A stretch of DNA of 64,000 nt from Oscillospiraceae bacterium (GCA_017547525.1 JAFYPL010000010.1:1-64000); one strand, 5' to 3'. Counted from the first letter of the stretch, positions 44,712-53,965 are shown. Notes: a model not told the origin generated them from the sequence alone. Translations and numbers: made by a program.

Positions 44712-46697
44712 ATGGCAAAGAAAACACCTTCATATGACAACGAAAGTATCAGTAGTCTTAAAGGTGCTGACAGAGTAAGAAAACGCCCTGCGGTTATTTT
44801 CGGCTCTGATGGTATCGAAGGCTGCCAGCATTCGATTTTTGAAATTTTGACAAACTCTATTGACGAGGCCCGCGAAGGCTATGGTAAAAAAATCACTCTT
44901 ACACGTTTTGCTGATGGCAGCGTTGAAGTAGAGGACGAAGGCCGTGGTATTCCGGTGGATTTCAACAACCGTGAAAACCGTTACAACTGGGAACTGGTTT
45001 TCTGCGAAATGTATGCCGGCGGTAAATACAATAATAATGATGGCGATAACTATCAGTATTCTCTGGGCCTTAATGGTCTGGGCCTGTGTGCTACACAGTA
45101 CGCCAGTGAATACATGACTGCAGATATTGTACGTGATGGTTTTGAGTATCATCTGGATTTTGCCCATGGTGAAAATGTAGGCGGCCTGCAGAAAACACCT
45201 ACAAACAGAAAGAAAACAGGCTCACGTATCAAATGGAAACCTGACAATCAGGTTTTCAGTGATATAAATGTTTCTGTTGACTATTTTGCTGATGTTATCA
45301 AAAAACAGGCTGTAGTAAACCCTGGCATTACTTTTGTGCTGAAAAATGAAGTGGGCAAAAGTTTTGAAATACAGGAATTCTACTACGAAAATGGTATTGA
45401 AGATTACGCACGGGAAATCTGCGGCGGCGAAAATATGGGCAAGGTTATCTTCTCCACAGCTGAAACAAAGGGCCGTGACCGTGATGATATGCCAGAGTAC
45501 AAAGTGAAGATGAATGTGGCCTATACTTTCTCCAACAAAGTAAACAAAATAGAGTATTACCATAACTCATCCTATCTGGAATATGGCGGCAGCCCGGATA
45601 AAGCTCTGAGATCTGCTTTTGTCAGCCAGTTTGATGCGTTTCTCAAACAGAAAGGCCTGTACAAAAAGAACGAAACAAAAATCAAGTTCGAAGATATTCA
45701 GGACTGTCTGGTGTTTGTTTCCAGCTGTTTCTCCACACTGACCAGCTATGAAAACCAGACTAAAAAAGCCATTACAAATAAATTTATCACACAGGCCATG
45801 ACTGATTTTCTCAAGCGCTCACTGGAAGTTTACTTTATAGAAAATCCGGAAGAAGCACAGAAAATCGCATCTCAGGTACTAGTAAACAAACAGTCCCGTG
45901 AGCAGGCAGACAAAACCCGTCAGGGGCTGAAAAAGACACTGAGTGAAAAAATCGATATAGCCAACCGCGTGCAGAAGTTTGTTGACTGCCGTAGCAAAGA
46001 TGTAAGTGAACGTGAGCTGTACATAGTGGAAGGTGACTCTGCTCTTGGCGCATGTAAAACCAGCCGTGACGCACAGTTCCAGGCGCTGATGCCTGTAAGA
46101 GGTAAAATTCTTAACTGTCTGAAAAGTGACTACGACAGAATTTTCAAAAGCGAAATCATCACAGACCTTATCAAAGTATTGGGTTGTGGTGTTGAAAGTC
46201 CTGCCAAATACAAAAATAACGGTATTGCCACTTTCAATATAGACAATCTCCGTTACAATAAAGTAATCATCTGTACCGATGCTGACGTTGACGGTTTCCA
46301 GATCAGAACATTGATTCTCACCATGATCTACCGCCTGACACCTGCACTGATTGAACAGGGTTATGTATATATAGCTGAATCACCGCTGTATGAAATAACC
46401 ACAAAAAACAAAACCTATTTTGCATATACAGAAGCTGAAAAAGCTGATGTTCTGAAAAGAATAGAAAAAGAAAAATTCACCATCCAGCGTTCAAAAGGGC
46501 TTGGTGAAAACGAAGCTGACATGATGTGGCTGACTACTATGAATCCACAGACACGTCGTCTGATCAAAGTATGTCCTACAGATGTTCAGCGTACACGGGA
46601 TATGTTCGAACTGCTGCTGGGGGATAACCTGACAGGCAGAAAACAACATATTGCCGATTACGGTGCTGATTACCTCGATCAGCTGGATTTATCATAA
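44712..46697 (+). CDS. parE: type IIA topoisomerase B subunit, ParE-like
   Basis: The ATPase and TOPRIM subunit of topoisomerase IV or a related enzyme, 661 residues. GHKL motifs include FEILTNSIDEA and SLGLNGLGLCATQY; SYENQTKKAITN has the ATP-sensing QTK; EGDSALGACK and TDADVDG (D523, D525, D527) are the TOPRIM metal motifs. It is divergent from classic ParE: the usual His after DADVDGx is Gln530 and the glycine-rich EGDSAGGS is altered. Clostridial genomes often carry such a divergent pair alongside gyrAB. parC starts 15 bases after. Confidence 0.85.
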   Translation: MAKKTPSYDNESISSLKGADRVRKRPAVIFGSDGIEGCQHSIFEILTNSIDEAREGYGKKITLTRFADGSVEVEDEGRGIPVDFNNRENRYNWELVFCEMYAGGKYNNNDGDNYQYSLGLNGLGLCATQYASEYMTADIVRDGFEYHLDFAHGENVGGLQKTPTNRKKTGSRIKWKPDNQVFSDINVSVDYFADVIKKQAVVNPGITFVLKNEVGKSFEIQEFYYENGIEDYAREICGGENMGKVIFSTAETKGRDRDDMPEYKVKMNVAYTFSNKVNKIEYYHNSSYLEYGGSPDKALRSAFVSQFDAFLKQKGLYKKNETKIKFEDIQDCLVFVSSCFSTLTSYENQTKKAITNKFITQAMTDFLKRSLEVYFIENPEEAQKIASQVLVNKQSREQADKTRQGLKKTLSEKIDIANRVQKFVDCRSKDVSERELYIVEGDSALGACKTSRDAQFQALMPVRGKILNCLKSDYDRIFKSEIITDLIKVLGCGVESPAKYKNNGIATFNIDNLRYNKVIICTDADVDGFQIRTLILTMIYRLTPALIEQGYVYIAESPLYEITTKNKTYFAYTEAEKADVLKRIEKEKFTIQRSKGLGENEADMMWLTTMNPQTRRLIKVCPTDVQRTRDMFELLLGDNLTGRKQHIADYGADYLDQLDLS

Positions 46698-46712
46698 GGA
46701 AAGGAGAAACAT

Positions 46713-48956
46713 ATGGCGAAGAAAAAGACAAAACAGCCGGCAGCACAGCATACCGGTCTGGATGATAAAGTAGAGATTCTGTCTGCCGGTGAAGTGGTGG
46801 AAACTGCCATTACTGACACACTGGAACAGAACTATATGCCATACGCCATGAGCGTTATTGTTTCCCGTGCCCTTCCGGAGATAGACGGTTTCAAACCATC
46901 ACACCGTAAATTGCTGTACACAATGTACGATATGGGTCTGCTGAAAGGTGCTAAAACTAAATCTGCCAACATTGTAGGTCAGACAATGCGTCTGAACCCT
47001 CATGGTGATGCGGCTATTTATGAAACTATGGTGCGTCTTTCCCGCGGCAACGAAAGCCTGCTGGTACCGTTTGTAGACAGTAAAGGTAACTTCGGTAAAG
47101 CATACAGCCGTGATATGGCTTATGCGGCTTCACGTTATACAGAAGCGAAACTGGATAGCGTATGTGAGGAGCTTTTCCGTGATATCGACAGTGATACTGT
47201 TGATTTTGTGGATAACTACGACTCCACCACAAAAGAACCTACACTTCTGCCTGTAACATTCCCTAATATCCTTACCAACAATACTCTGGGTATTGCGGTA
47301 GGTATGGCATCTTCCATCTGTTCTTTTAATCTGGAAGAAGTATGTAACACAACTATCGCTCTTATCAAAGATGAAAACCATAATATCAAAGATACTCTGC
47401 TGGCACCTGACTTTGCCGGCGGTGGTACTATACTGTACGACGCCAGTGATATTGATGGCGTGTACGAAAACGGCCGTGGCTCAATACGTGTACAGAGCAA
47501 GTGGGAATATATAAAAGATGGCAACCTTATTGAAGTAAGCCAGATACCTCCTACCACTACAGTAGAAGCTATTATGGACAAGGTAGCTGATCTGGTAAAA
47601 CAGGGTAAAATCAAAGAAATCAACGATATGCGTGATGAAACTGACAAACACGGCCTGAAACTTACTTTCGATCTGAAACGTGGTCAGGACCCTGAAAAAC
47701 TTATGGCAAAACTGTTTAAATCCACCCCGCTGGAAGACAGTTTTTCCGCAAACTTCAATGTGCTTATCGGCGGTGTGCCAAAAGTAATGGGCGTGAAGGA
47801 AATCATCACCGAATGGCTGGCATTCAGAACTGAATGTGTAAAACGCCGCACATATCACACACTTAAAGGCAAAAAAGACAGACTGCATCTGGTAAAAGGT
47901 CTGGAATACATTTTGCTGGATATCGATAGAGCTATTGCTATTGTACGTGAAACAGAAGATGAAAAAGAAGTGGTACCAAACCTGATGATAGGTTTCGGTA
48001 TTGATGAAATCCAGGCTGAATACGTGGCTGAAATCCGTCTGCGTCAGCTGAACAGAAACTATATCCTGAAAAGAATAGAAGAAAAAGAACAGCTGATAGC
48101 AGAAATCGCAGAACTGGAATCAATTCTGAAAAGCGAGTCAAAAATCAAACGTATTATCATAAAAGAACTGGAAGCAGTTATCAAAAAATATGCACAGCCT
48201 AGAAAAAGCGATATCCGCTATGGTGCACCACAGGTTGAAGCAGAAGAAGTGGAAGAAATCCCTGCATATCCTGTACATGTTTTTGTTACAGCCCATGGCT
48301 ATATCAAAAAAATCACACCACAGTCACTGCGTATGTCCGGTGAACACAAACTGAAAGACGATGATACCATTGTACAGCAGTTTGAAACCACCAATGATGC
48401 ACATCTGCTGTTCTTTACAGATGGCGCCAGTGTATATAAAGCAAGGGCTGCCCATTTTGAAGACAGTAAAGCCAGTGTGCTGGGTGAATATGTGCCGGCA
48501 CGTCTGGGTATGGATGATAGTGAAAACATAGTTCATACTGTTGTTACCAAAGACTACAGCGGTTTCCTGCTGTTTGTGTTTGAAAACGGTAAAGTGGCAA
48601 AAATACCACTGGCTTCCTATGAAACAAAAACTAACCGTAAAAAACTGATAAATGCATTTTCCGATAAAGCTAAACTGGTAAAAATCATGCACTTCACTGG
48701 AAATACTGATGTGGTGCTGATTTCCACAGTAAACCGTGCACTGGTGGTAAACACTTCCCAGATTCCGGAAAAAACCACCAAAAACAGTATCGGTGTACAG
48801 GTGCAGACACTGAAGAAGAATCAGACTGTGAAATCTGTGGTTACACTGGAGGCCGCACAGCTGGAAAACCATTCCAAATTCCGCACAAAAAACGTACCTG
48901 CTGCCGGTAGTTTTCTGAAAGAAAACGATATTGCCCAGCAGCTGACATTGGAATAA
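46713..48956 (+). CDS. parC: type IIA topoisomerase A subunit, ParC-like
   Basis: The DNA breakage-reunion subunit, 747 residues. The catalytic Tyr is Y142 in AASRYTEAKL, and NPHGDAAIYETM is the quinolone-binding helix. The canonical Ser at the GyrA Ser83/ParC Ser80 position is Ala100, and Glu104 occupies the next key site. A GyrA box is not seen in the C-terminal beta-propeller, so it is ParC- rather than GyrA-like. AAAGGAG precedes the ATG. Confidence 0.87.
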   Translation: MAKKKTKQPAAQHTGLDDKVEILSAGEVVETAITDTLEQNYMPYAMSVIVSRALPEIDGFKPSHRKLLYTMYDMGLLKGAKTKSANIVGQTMRLNPHGDAAIYETMVRLSRGNESLLVPFVDSKGNFGKAYSRDMAYAASRYTEAKLDSVCEELFRDIDSDTVDFVDNYDSTTKEPTLLPVTFPNILTNNTLGIAVGMASSICSFNLEEVCNTTIALIKDENHNIKDTLLAPDFAGGGTILYDASDIDGVYENGRGSIRVQSKWEYIKDGNLIEVSQIPPTTTVEAIMDKVADLVKQGKIKEINDMRDETDKHGLKLTFDLKRGQDPEKLMAKLFKSTPLEDSFSANFNVLIGGVPKVMGVKEIITEWLAFRTECVKRRTYHTLKGKKDRLHLVKGLEYILLDIDRAIAIVRETEDEKEVVPNLMIGFGIDEIQAEYVAEIRLRQLNRNYILKRIEEKEQLIAEIAELESILKSESKIKRIIIKELEAVIKKYAQPRKSDIRYGAPQVEAEEVEEIPAYPVHVFVTAHGYIKKITPQSLRMSGEHKLKDDDTIVQQFETTNDAHLLFFTDGASVYKARAAHFEDSKASVLGEYVPARLGMDDSENIVHTVVTKDYSGFLLFVFENGKVAKIPLASYETKTNRKKLINAFSDKAKLVKIMHFTGNTDVVLISTVNRALVVNTSQIPEKTTKNSIGVQVQTLKKNQTVKSVVTLEAAQLENHSKFRTKNVPAAGSFLKENDIAQQLTLE

Positions 48957-48962
48957 AAATAT

Positions 48963-49004
48963 AAAGCAGCCGTTCAGGACGCCTTATATCCTGATGACTG
49001 CTTT
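48963..49004 (+). terminator. imperfect hairpin after parC
   Basis: AAAGCAG (48963-48969) pairs with CTGCTTT (48998-49004) and TCAGGA (48974-48979) with TCCTGA (48989-48994). There is little T-run, so termination may be inefficient. Confidence 0.5.
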
Positions 49005-49013
49005 ACTGTATAG

Positions 49014-49055
49014 GTAAGAGTTTTGTTTATATAAACTTATAAACTTTTCTCTTAC
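49014..49055. repeat. 42-base symmetric inverted repeat
   Basis: GTAAGAG (49014-49020) and GTTTATA (49025-49031) pair with TATAAAC (49038-49044) and CTCTTAC (49049-49055), separated by TTTT on both sides. It sits before the secG promoter. Its role is unknown. Confidence 0.6.
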
Positions 49056-49067
49056 TGATTATGGATA

Positions 49068-49083
49068 AGAGAAAGGTTTCTCT
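49068..49083. repeat. 16-base inverted repeat upstream of secG promoter
   Basis: AGAGAAA (49068-49074) and TTTCTCT (49077-49083) separated by GG; it ends 6 bases before the -35. Operator or relic. Confidence 0.45.
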
Positions 49084-49088
49084 CGTCC

Positions 49089-49117
49089 TTGACAGTATTA
49101 TTCGCACAAAATAAAGT
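49089..49117 (+). promoter_or_regulatory. promoter of secG
   Basis: TTGACA (49089-49094), 17-base spacer, TAAAGT (49112-49117). Confidence 0.65.
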
Positions 49118-49197
49118 ATTATACACAAAATCTTATTGCAAAAAAAACTAATATATGATATATTTATTAGGTCATTTAATATGAAAGGTCAGATACT

Positions 49198-49434
49198 ATG
49201 AGTATTTTAGAAGTAATTGCAGGCTTTATGCTGATTTTCTGCGGCGTTGTAATCATTATGCTGGTTATGGCTCAGCAGGGTAAAAGTGATATGGGCACAC
49301 TGGGTGGTTCAAGCATGTTCGCTGATATGAACTCCCGTTCCACAGACGCAAAAATGGCACAGGTTACAAAGTATGCAGGTATTGCATTTTTTGCACTTGC
49401 TCTGGCTGTAAGTGCTATCAGCATTTTTGCTTAA
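49198..49434 (+). CDS. secG: preprotein translocase subunit SecG
   Basis: 78 residues with two membrane helices (about 5-24 and 55-77) joined by a polar loop QQGKSDMGTLGGSSMF, the SecG signature. It stabilises SecYEG during export. AAAGG lies about 9 bases before the ATG. rnr follows after a terminator, as in many Bacillota (secG-rnr). Confidence 0.94.
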   Translation: MSILEVIAGFMLIFCGVVIIMLVMAQQGKSDMGTLGGSSMFADMNSRSTDAKMAQVTKYAGIAFFALALAVSAISIFA

Positions 49435-49454
49435 TAATCAATCAGACAAATGTT

Positions 49455-49488
49455 AAAAAGCCGTTGCATAATGTAACGGCTTTTTGTC
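49455..49488 (+). terminator. terminator of secG
   Basis: AAAAAGCCGTT (49455-49465) pairs with AACGGCTTTTT (49475-49485). Confidence 0.92.
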
Positions 49489-49548
49489 ATGTAATAATTT
49501 GATTCTTATGTGACAGAATAATTGCAAAAATAATGGAAAGAGAAACAA

Positions 49549-51774
49549 ATGCCAATCAAAGACAGAATTCTTAAAGAATTAAAAGAAGGTCCTAAAAAAT
49601 ATAAAAAACTCCGGGCAAAATTCAAAGGCAGTAAAAAGTTTTACGATGCTATGGATGAATTGTATAACCGGGGCATCATTACCGAAAGAAACGGATATAT
49701 CCACATAGTGGACACTGAAAAGAAAATGAAAAAAGCCAAAGCAGACCCATCTCTGCTGGAAGGTACAGTTGTGAAACTGACAGAAAATTTTGGCTTTGTA
49801 CGTGTGCCACGGCTGGAAAGAGATGTATTTGTTTCTGGTAAATATATGATGGGCACAGTACCGGGTGATGAAGTATTGCTGAAGCCGGTAAAATCCACCC
49901 GCCGTGATATGGAGGGTGAAGTGGTGGCCATAACAAAAGAAAAAACAAATGTGGTTGCCATAGTTACCCGTGTAGGCAGGGACATCGCCATGACACTGAA
50001 AGACTGCCCGTATGTAAGCCTGCGCAGTGTGAACAAAGCGCCAGTGGTAGAAGATGACATTGTGCTGATAGACCTGATAGGCCGTGGTACATCACACAGC
50101 AGATTGTCTGCACGTATTACAGAGGTAATAGGCAGTGTATCTTCTTCACAGAAAGCGGTACGGGTGCTGCTGGCAGAAAAAAATCTGGAGACAGAATTTC
50201 CACAGCGGGTTATAAACGATGCCCGCAGAATGATAGATAAAACTGATATGGAACTGGAAATGGAAAAACGCACAGACCTCCGCGACCAGGATATATTCAC
50301 CATAGACTCTGCTGCTACAAAAGATATAGACGATGCCATAAGCATTGAAAAAACCGAAACAGGCTACAGTCTTGGGGTGCATATTGCGGATGTAAGCTTT
50401 TATGTGCGCGGAGGCAGCGATACCGATAATGAAGCGTATAAACGCGGTACATCTGTTTATTTTGGCAACAGCGTTATACCAATGCTGCCAAAGGAGTATT
50501 CCAATGATGTATGTTCCCTCAACGAAAAGTCTGACAGACTGGCATTTTCCTGCCTTATGCAACTGGACAATGCCGGCAATATTACAGATTACCGTTTTGA
50601 AAAAACAGTTATTAACAGCTGTGTAAAGGGTGTTTACGGTGAAATAAATACCATTCTTGCCGGTGAAGAAGACTCTCAGCTGAAAGAAAAATACGGCCGT
50701 GTATATGACCGGATTTTTACATCGTATGAATTGTTTAAACTGTTGCGTGCAAAAAGAGTACAGCGAGGCAGTATGGACATCGAAAGCGATGAATCCAAAA
50801 TCATTTTTGACGAAACAGGAAAAGCTGTGGATATTGAAAAACGTACCCGTGGCCGGTCAGAAATGATAATAGAAGAATTTATGCTGCTGGCAAACAGCTG
50901 CAGTGCAAATCTTGCCAAAAAGATGAATCTGCCTTTCGTTTACCGTGTTCATACACAGCCGGATGCGGAAAAACTTATTACTCTGCGCGAAAATCTGGGC
51001 AGACTGGGTCTTTCACTGAATAATGGTGAAAATAAAAGCCTGCAGCAGGCAATGAGTGACCTGCTGGATGAAACACGCGGTACAAATCTGGAAACAACAG
51101 TGCACAAAATGGTATTGCGCAGCCAGTCAAAGGCGAAATATTCACCGGACCCTGTAGGCCATTTTGGTATTGTGCTGGATGACTATGCTCACTTTACCAG
51201 CCCTATCCGTCGTTATTCTGACCTGGCGATACACCGCATACTGTCAGATTTTGTAGCAGGTAAAAGCCACGAGGCAATATCAAAAAGATATTCACGTTTT
51301 GCCACATCCCGGTCACAGCAGGCATCAGCCACAGAACTGGTAGCAATGCGGACAGAACGTGATGCTACAGATATCTACAAAGCTGAAATCATGGCAGATA
51401 AAATCGGCTGTGAATATGTGGGTACGGTTTCCGGTGTGGCAAACTATGGTATTTATGTATCATTGGAAAACACAGTGGAAGGTCTTGTGCATGTATCTCT
51501 GCTGGATATGTTTAACCCTATACTGACAGAAGGCTACAGCCTGCACTGTCCGGTTTCCGGTGAAGAGTACAAAATAGGTGACAGCATTACTGTAAAAGTA
51601 GTAGGTACAGATATTCTTAACGGTAATGTGGACTTTGCACCACGGGACGTGGAAATGGACCATAAACCGGCCAAAAGATCACAGCCAGAAATAAGAACAT
51701 TCAAAGAAAAACGCCCTAAAAAAGATACAGGCAAAGAAAAACGCACAAAGCTTAAACATAAAAGAAAAAGATAA
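49549..51774 (+). CDS. rnr: ribonuclease R
   Basis: 741 residues, processive 3'-5' exoribonuclease. An N-terminal winged helix (KDRILKELKEGPKKYKKLR) and cold-shock OB folds precede the RNB domain with DSAATKDIDDAISIE (about 250-265, catalytic Asp residues), a C-terminal S1 domain (YVGTVSGVANYGIYVSLENTVEGLVHVS) and a Lys-rich tail. smpB and ssrA, often next to rnr, are absent here. Confidence 0.95.
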   Translation: MPIKDRILKELKEGPKKYKKLRAKFKGSKKFYDAMDELYNRGIITERNGYIHIVDTEKKMKKAKADPSLLEGTVVKLTENFGFVRVPRLERDVFVSGKYMMGTVPGDEVLLKPVKSTRRDMEGEVVAITKEKTNVVAIVTRVGRDIAMTLKDCPYVSLRSVNKAPVVEDDIVLIDLIGRGTSHSRLSARITEVIGSVSSSQKAVRVLLAEKNLETEFPQRVINDARRMIDKTDMELEMEKRTDLRDQDIFTIDSAATKDIDDAISIEKTETGYSLGVHIADVSFYVRGGSDTDNEAYKRGTSVYFGNSVIPMLPKEYSNDVCSLNEKSDRLAFSCLMQLDNAGNITDYRFEKTVINSCVKGVYGEINTILAGEEDSQLKEKYGRVYDRIFTSYELFKLLRAKRVQRGSMDIESDESKIIFDETGKAVDIEKRTRGRSEMIIEEFMLLANSCSANLAKKMNLPFVYRVHTQPDAEKLITLRENLGRLGLSLNNGENKSLQQAMSDLLDETRGTNLETTVHKMVLRSQSKAKYSPDPVGHFGIVLDDYAHFTSPIRRYSDLAIHRILSDFVAGKSHEAISKRYSRFATSRSQQASATELVAMRTERDATDIYKAEIMADKIGCEYVGTVSGVANYGIYVSLENTVEGLVHVSLLDMFNPILTEGYSLHCPVSGEEYKIGDSITVKVVGTDILNGNVDFAPRDVEMDHKPAKRSQPEIRTFKEKRPKKDTGKEKRTKLKHKRKR

Positions 51775-51779
51775 AAATT

Positions 51780-51815
51780 ACCCGGACTTAGATAAACCAA
51801 GTCCGGGTTTTGTTT
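51780..51815. terminator. bidirectional terminator between rnr and chrA
   Basis: ACCCGGACTT (51780-51789) pairs with AAGTCCGGGT (51799-51808), then TTTGTTTT; on the minus strand TAATTTTTATC follows. Confidence 0.92.
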
Positions 51816-51817
51816 TA

Positions 51818-52375
51818 TCAGAAAATAAGCATGCCGCTAAAGGCAGAAATTATAATAAGCATTATAGGGGAAAGTTTCTTTTTAAAAATTGCTTTCCATG
51901 CCGCTGTGGCGCCAAACAGTATAGCTGTTATAATCAAAGCCTGCAGGTTTACAGCAGGGGCAGTTACTTTGCCAAAGCAGTTTGTAATCACCATGTATAT
52001 ACCTGTTGCCAGTACAATGCCTATAACGCAGGGTTTAAGCCCCCTTAACACTGCCTGCACGTATTTGTTTTTAAGGGCTGTTTTAAGCAGTGCGGTTACC
52101 AGCAGAATTATAATAAATGAAGGCAGCACCACTGCCAGTGTGGAAATTACAGCGCCGGCAAAACCTGCCTGACTGCTGCCTACGTAGGTGGCAAGGTTTA
52201 CCATTATAGGACCCGGGGTGCTTTCGCTTACAGCTATCATGTAGGTAAGCATTTCGTCAGTAAGCCAGCCGTAGGACATAACCACATCACGTATAAGTGG
52301 AATTGCGCCGTAGGCACCGCCAAAGGCAAAGCAACCCACTTTAAGAAAACCTAAAAACAAATCAAGGTAAATCAT
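51818..52375 (-). CDS. chromate transporter family protein, second subunit
   Basis: 185 residues with about six hydrophobic segments and FLKVGCFAFGGAYGAIPLI near the start and SESTPGPIMVN, the CHR signatures. Short CHR proteins usually act as heterodimeric pairs. It overlaps the previous chrA by 4 bases (ATGA), with AAAGGGGG 9 bases upstream. Whether chromate or another oxyanion is the natural substrate is unknown. Confidence 0.87.
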   Translation of the reverse strand: MIYLDLFLGFLKVGCFAFGGAYGAIPLIRDVVMSYGWLTDEMLTYMIAVSESTPGPIMVNLATYVGSSQAGFAGAVISTLAVVLPSFIIILLVTALLKTALKNKYVQAVLRGLKPCVIGIVLATGIYMVITNCFGKVTAPAVNLQALIITAILFGATAAWKAIFKKKLSPIMLIIISAFSGMLIF

Positions 52376-52950
52376 TTGCCATTACCCCCTTTCTGCTGTG
52401 GTGCCCCGTTTAAAATAAAAACTGTAAGGCTTACAGCCGCCGCAACTATCATAAGGCTGATAGAAGAAAAATTAACTGAAAAAATATTTATGCAAAGCAT
52501 TGCCATGCAGGAACAAACCATAATGGTTCTTGGCAGTTTTTTGTTATGCATTTTTTTAACCATTGTAATGGCCGCATCAAGTATAAGTATGCCAACAGCA
52601 ATTTTTATGCCTTTGAAAGCACTGGCAATAAGGGTAAGTTCCAGAAAATTATCCAGAAACATGGAAATACAATAAATTACCACAAATGAAGGCACAACTA
52701 TGCCCAGTGTGGCCACTACCGCACCAGTAAAGCCGGCTTTTTTGTAACCGGTAAAGGTTGCACAGTTTATGGCAATAGGACCCGGGGTGGATTCAGCAAT
52801 AACTGTAATATCCATCATTTCATCGTGGGTAATCCATTTTTTCTGTTCAACACAGCTGTTGTTAATCATTGCTATCATGGCGTAGCCACCGCCAAAGGTA
52901 AACAGGCCAATTCTGGCAAATGTCAAAAATAAATCAAGCAGAATGTTCAT
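52372..52950 (-). CDS. chromate transporter family protein, first subunit
   Basis: 192 residues, CHR domain with FARIGLFTFGGGYAMIAMI and AESTPGPIAINCATF. ATG 52950 overlaps the arsR end by 17 bases and is preceded by GAAAGGACGG. An in-frame start 18 codons earlier lies inside arsR and is rejected. It pairs with the gene at 51818-52375. Confidence 0.87.
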   Translation of the reverse strand: MNILLDLFLTFARIGLFTFGGGYAMIAMINNSCVEQKKWITHDEMMDITVIAESTPGPIAINCATFTGYKKAGFTGAVVATLGIVVPSFVVIYCISMFLDNFLELTLIASAFKGIKIAVGILILDAAITMVKKMHNKKLPRTIMVCSCMAMLCINIFSVNFSSISLMIVAAAVSLTVFILNGAPQQKGGNGK

Positions 52951-53275
52951 TTTTTGCACCGTCCTTTCGGTATTCACACTGGCAGGCTGTAACAGTGCGG
53001 TCAACAGTCCGAGAAGATTTTTTTATACGGTCAAAGCAGTCGGAAAGAAAAACTGCACTTTCGTGCACAGGCAGGTAGTGGGTGTGGTAACCGTACTTTT
53101 CACCATAAACCAGTCCGGCGTTTTTCATGATTTTCAAATGCTGGGAAACAGCAGATTCAGAAATTGCAAACTTTCTGGAAAGGGAGCGTACGCAGTGCTT
53201 TCTTTCCAGCAGTGCTGTGTAAATTTTAAGGCGGGTTGGTTCGCCCAGTGCTTTAAGCATAATGTCCAGCTGCAT
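52934..53275 (-). CDS. ArsR/SmtB-family metal-responsive repressor
   Basis: 113 residues, winged helix: LGEPTRLKIYTALL, ISESAVSQHLKIMKNAGLVYGEKYG. The ArsR CxC site of helix 3 (ELCVCDL) is replaced by KHCVRSL with one Cys; a CQC motif sits near the C-terminus (about 98-100) and may bind a metal. It heads an operon with two chrA genes and is preceded by a near-perfect palindromic operator, so it likely autoregulates and controls them. Confidence 0.88.
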   Translation of the reverse strand: MQLDIMLKALGEPTRLKIYTALLERKHCVRSLSRKFAISESAVSQHLKIMKNAGLVYGEKYGYHTHYLPVHESAVFLSDCFDRIKKSSRTVDRTVTACQCEYRKDGAKNEHSA

Positions 53276-53285
53276 AAAAACCTCA

Positions 53286-53349
53286 ATATAATTTAGTAGT
53301 TGTTTAAATTATATCACCGAATTTTAATTAAGTAAATACTTAATTAAAA
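53286..53349 (-). promoter_or_regulatory. arsR-chrA promoter with two inverted repeats
   Basis: TTTTAATTAAGTA (53322-53334), AA, TACTTAATTAAAA (53337-53349) is a perfect 13-2-13 palindrome. ATATAATTTA (53286-53295) and TAAATTATAT (53305-53314) form a second one. On the minus strand TTTACT, 17 bases, TATAAT lies with the -35 in the first palindrome and the -10 at the edge of the second. Confidence 0.75.
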
Positions 53350-53447
53350 TATTGTGAGTTATGTCCAGCGGGGTAATTTTTTATTTGTCTTGCGCATAAA
53401 TATATATAAATTACCAACAATTACTAAAAAAGAAATGGAGAGTTGGT

Positions 53448-53699
53448 ATGAAAATATTGTCCAAAAAGGAAGTTTTAACCCCGAGGCAAAAACAGCTTAA
53501 CAGCCTTAAAGAGGATCTGCGTCACTGCGAAATGCTTATAAACCGCACTCATCGGATGTTTGAAATGGCTGTAGATGAAACGCTTATAGAAGCCAGAATA
53601 TACGAGCTCAAAAGCCTTATAAAGCACCATGAATATCTTATGAGCGCCATACGCGATCTTGCTTTGCAGGAAAACGACCGGGGGGCCATAACTGTTTAG
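53448..53699 (+). CDS. DUF2508 family protein, YaaL-like
   Basis: 83 residues, mostly helical: KQLNSLKEDLRHCEMLINRTHRMFEMAVDETLIEA then ELKSLIKHHEYLM. This pattern matches DUF2508, small proteins encoded next to bofA in sporulating Bacillota. GGAGAG precedes the ATG. bofA begins 8 bases after its stop. Function unknown. Confidence 0.8.
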   Translation: MKILSKKEVLTPRQKQLNSLKEDLRHCEMLINRTHRMFEMAVDETLIEARIYELKSLIKHHEYLMSAIRDLALQENDRGAITV

Positions 53700-53707
53700 G
53701 AGTAAAA

Positions 53708-53965
53708 ATGACTGTTTTTATGTTTGTGTGCCGGGTGGTGATTTTGGTTTGCATTTGCATTGGTTACTCCCGTTGCCGCCACCCTTTTGTTACCGCTGCC
53801 CGTAACAGCATAAGCGGCGTTGGTGCAATGCTGCTTGTAAACCTGCTTTCCGGTTATACGGGATGTTACATAGCTGTGAACACAGCTACTGTTTTTGTAA
53901 GCAGTGTGCTTTCCATGCCGGGGGTGGTGTGCCTGCTTGTAATGAAACTTATATATAATTATTGA
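53708..53965 (+). CDS. bofA: pro-sigma-K processing inhibitor BofA family protein
   Basis: 85 residues with a hydrophobic N-terminus and the BofA pattern NSISGVGAMLLVN, IAVNTATVFVSSVLSMPGV. In Bacillus BofA holds the SpoIVFB protease inactive in the outer forespore membrane until late sporulation. TTAGGAG precedes the ATG. In clostridia that lack sigma-K processing its role may differ. Confidence 0.82.
   Translation: MTVFMFVCRVVILVCICIGYSRCRHPFVTAARNSISGVGAMLLVNLLSGYTGCYIAVNTATVFVSSVLSMPGVVCLLVMKLIYNY

Noticed and set aside
51775..51817. smpB or ssrA next to rnr
   Set aside because: The gap is 43 bases and holds only a terminator; the next genes are chrA. No tmRNA is seen.
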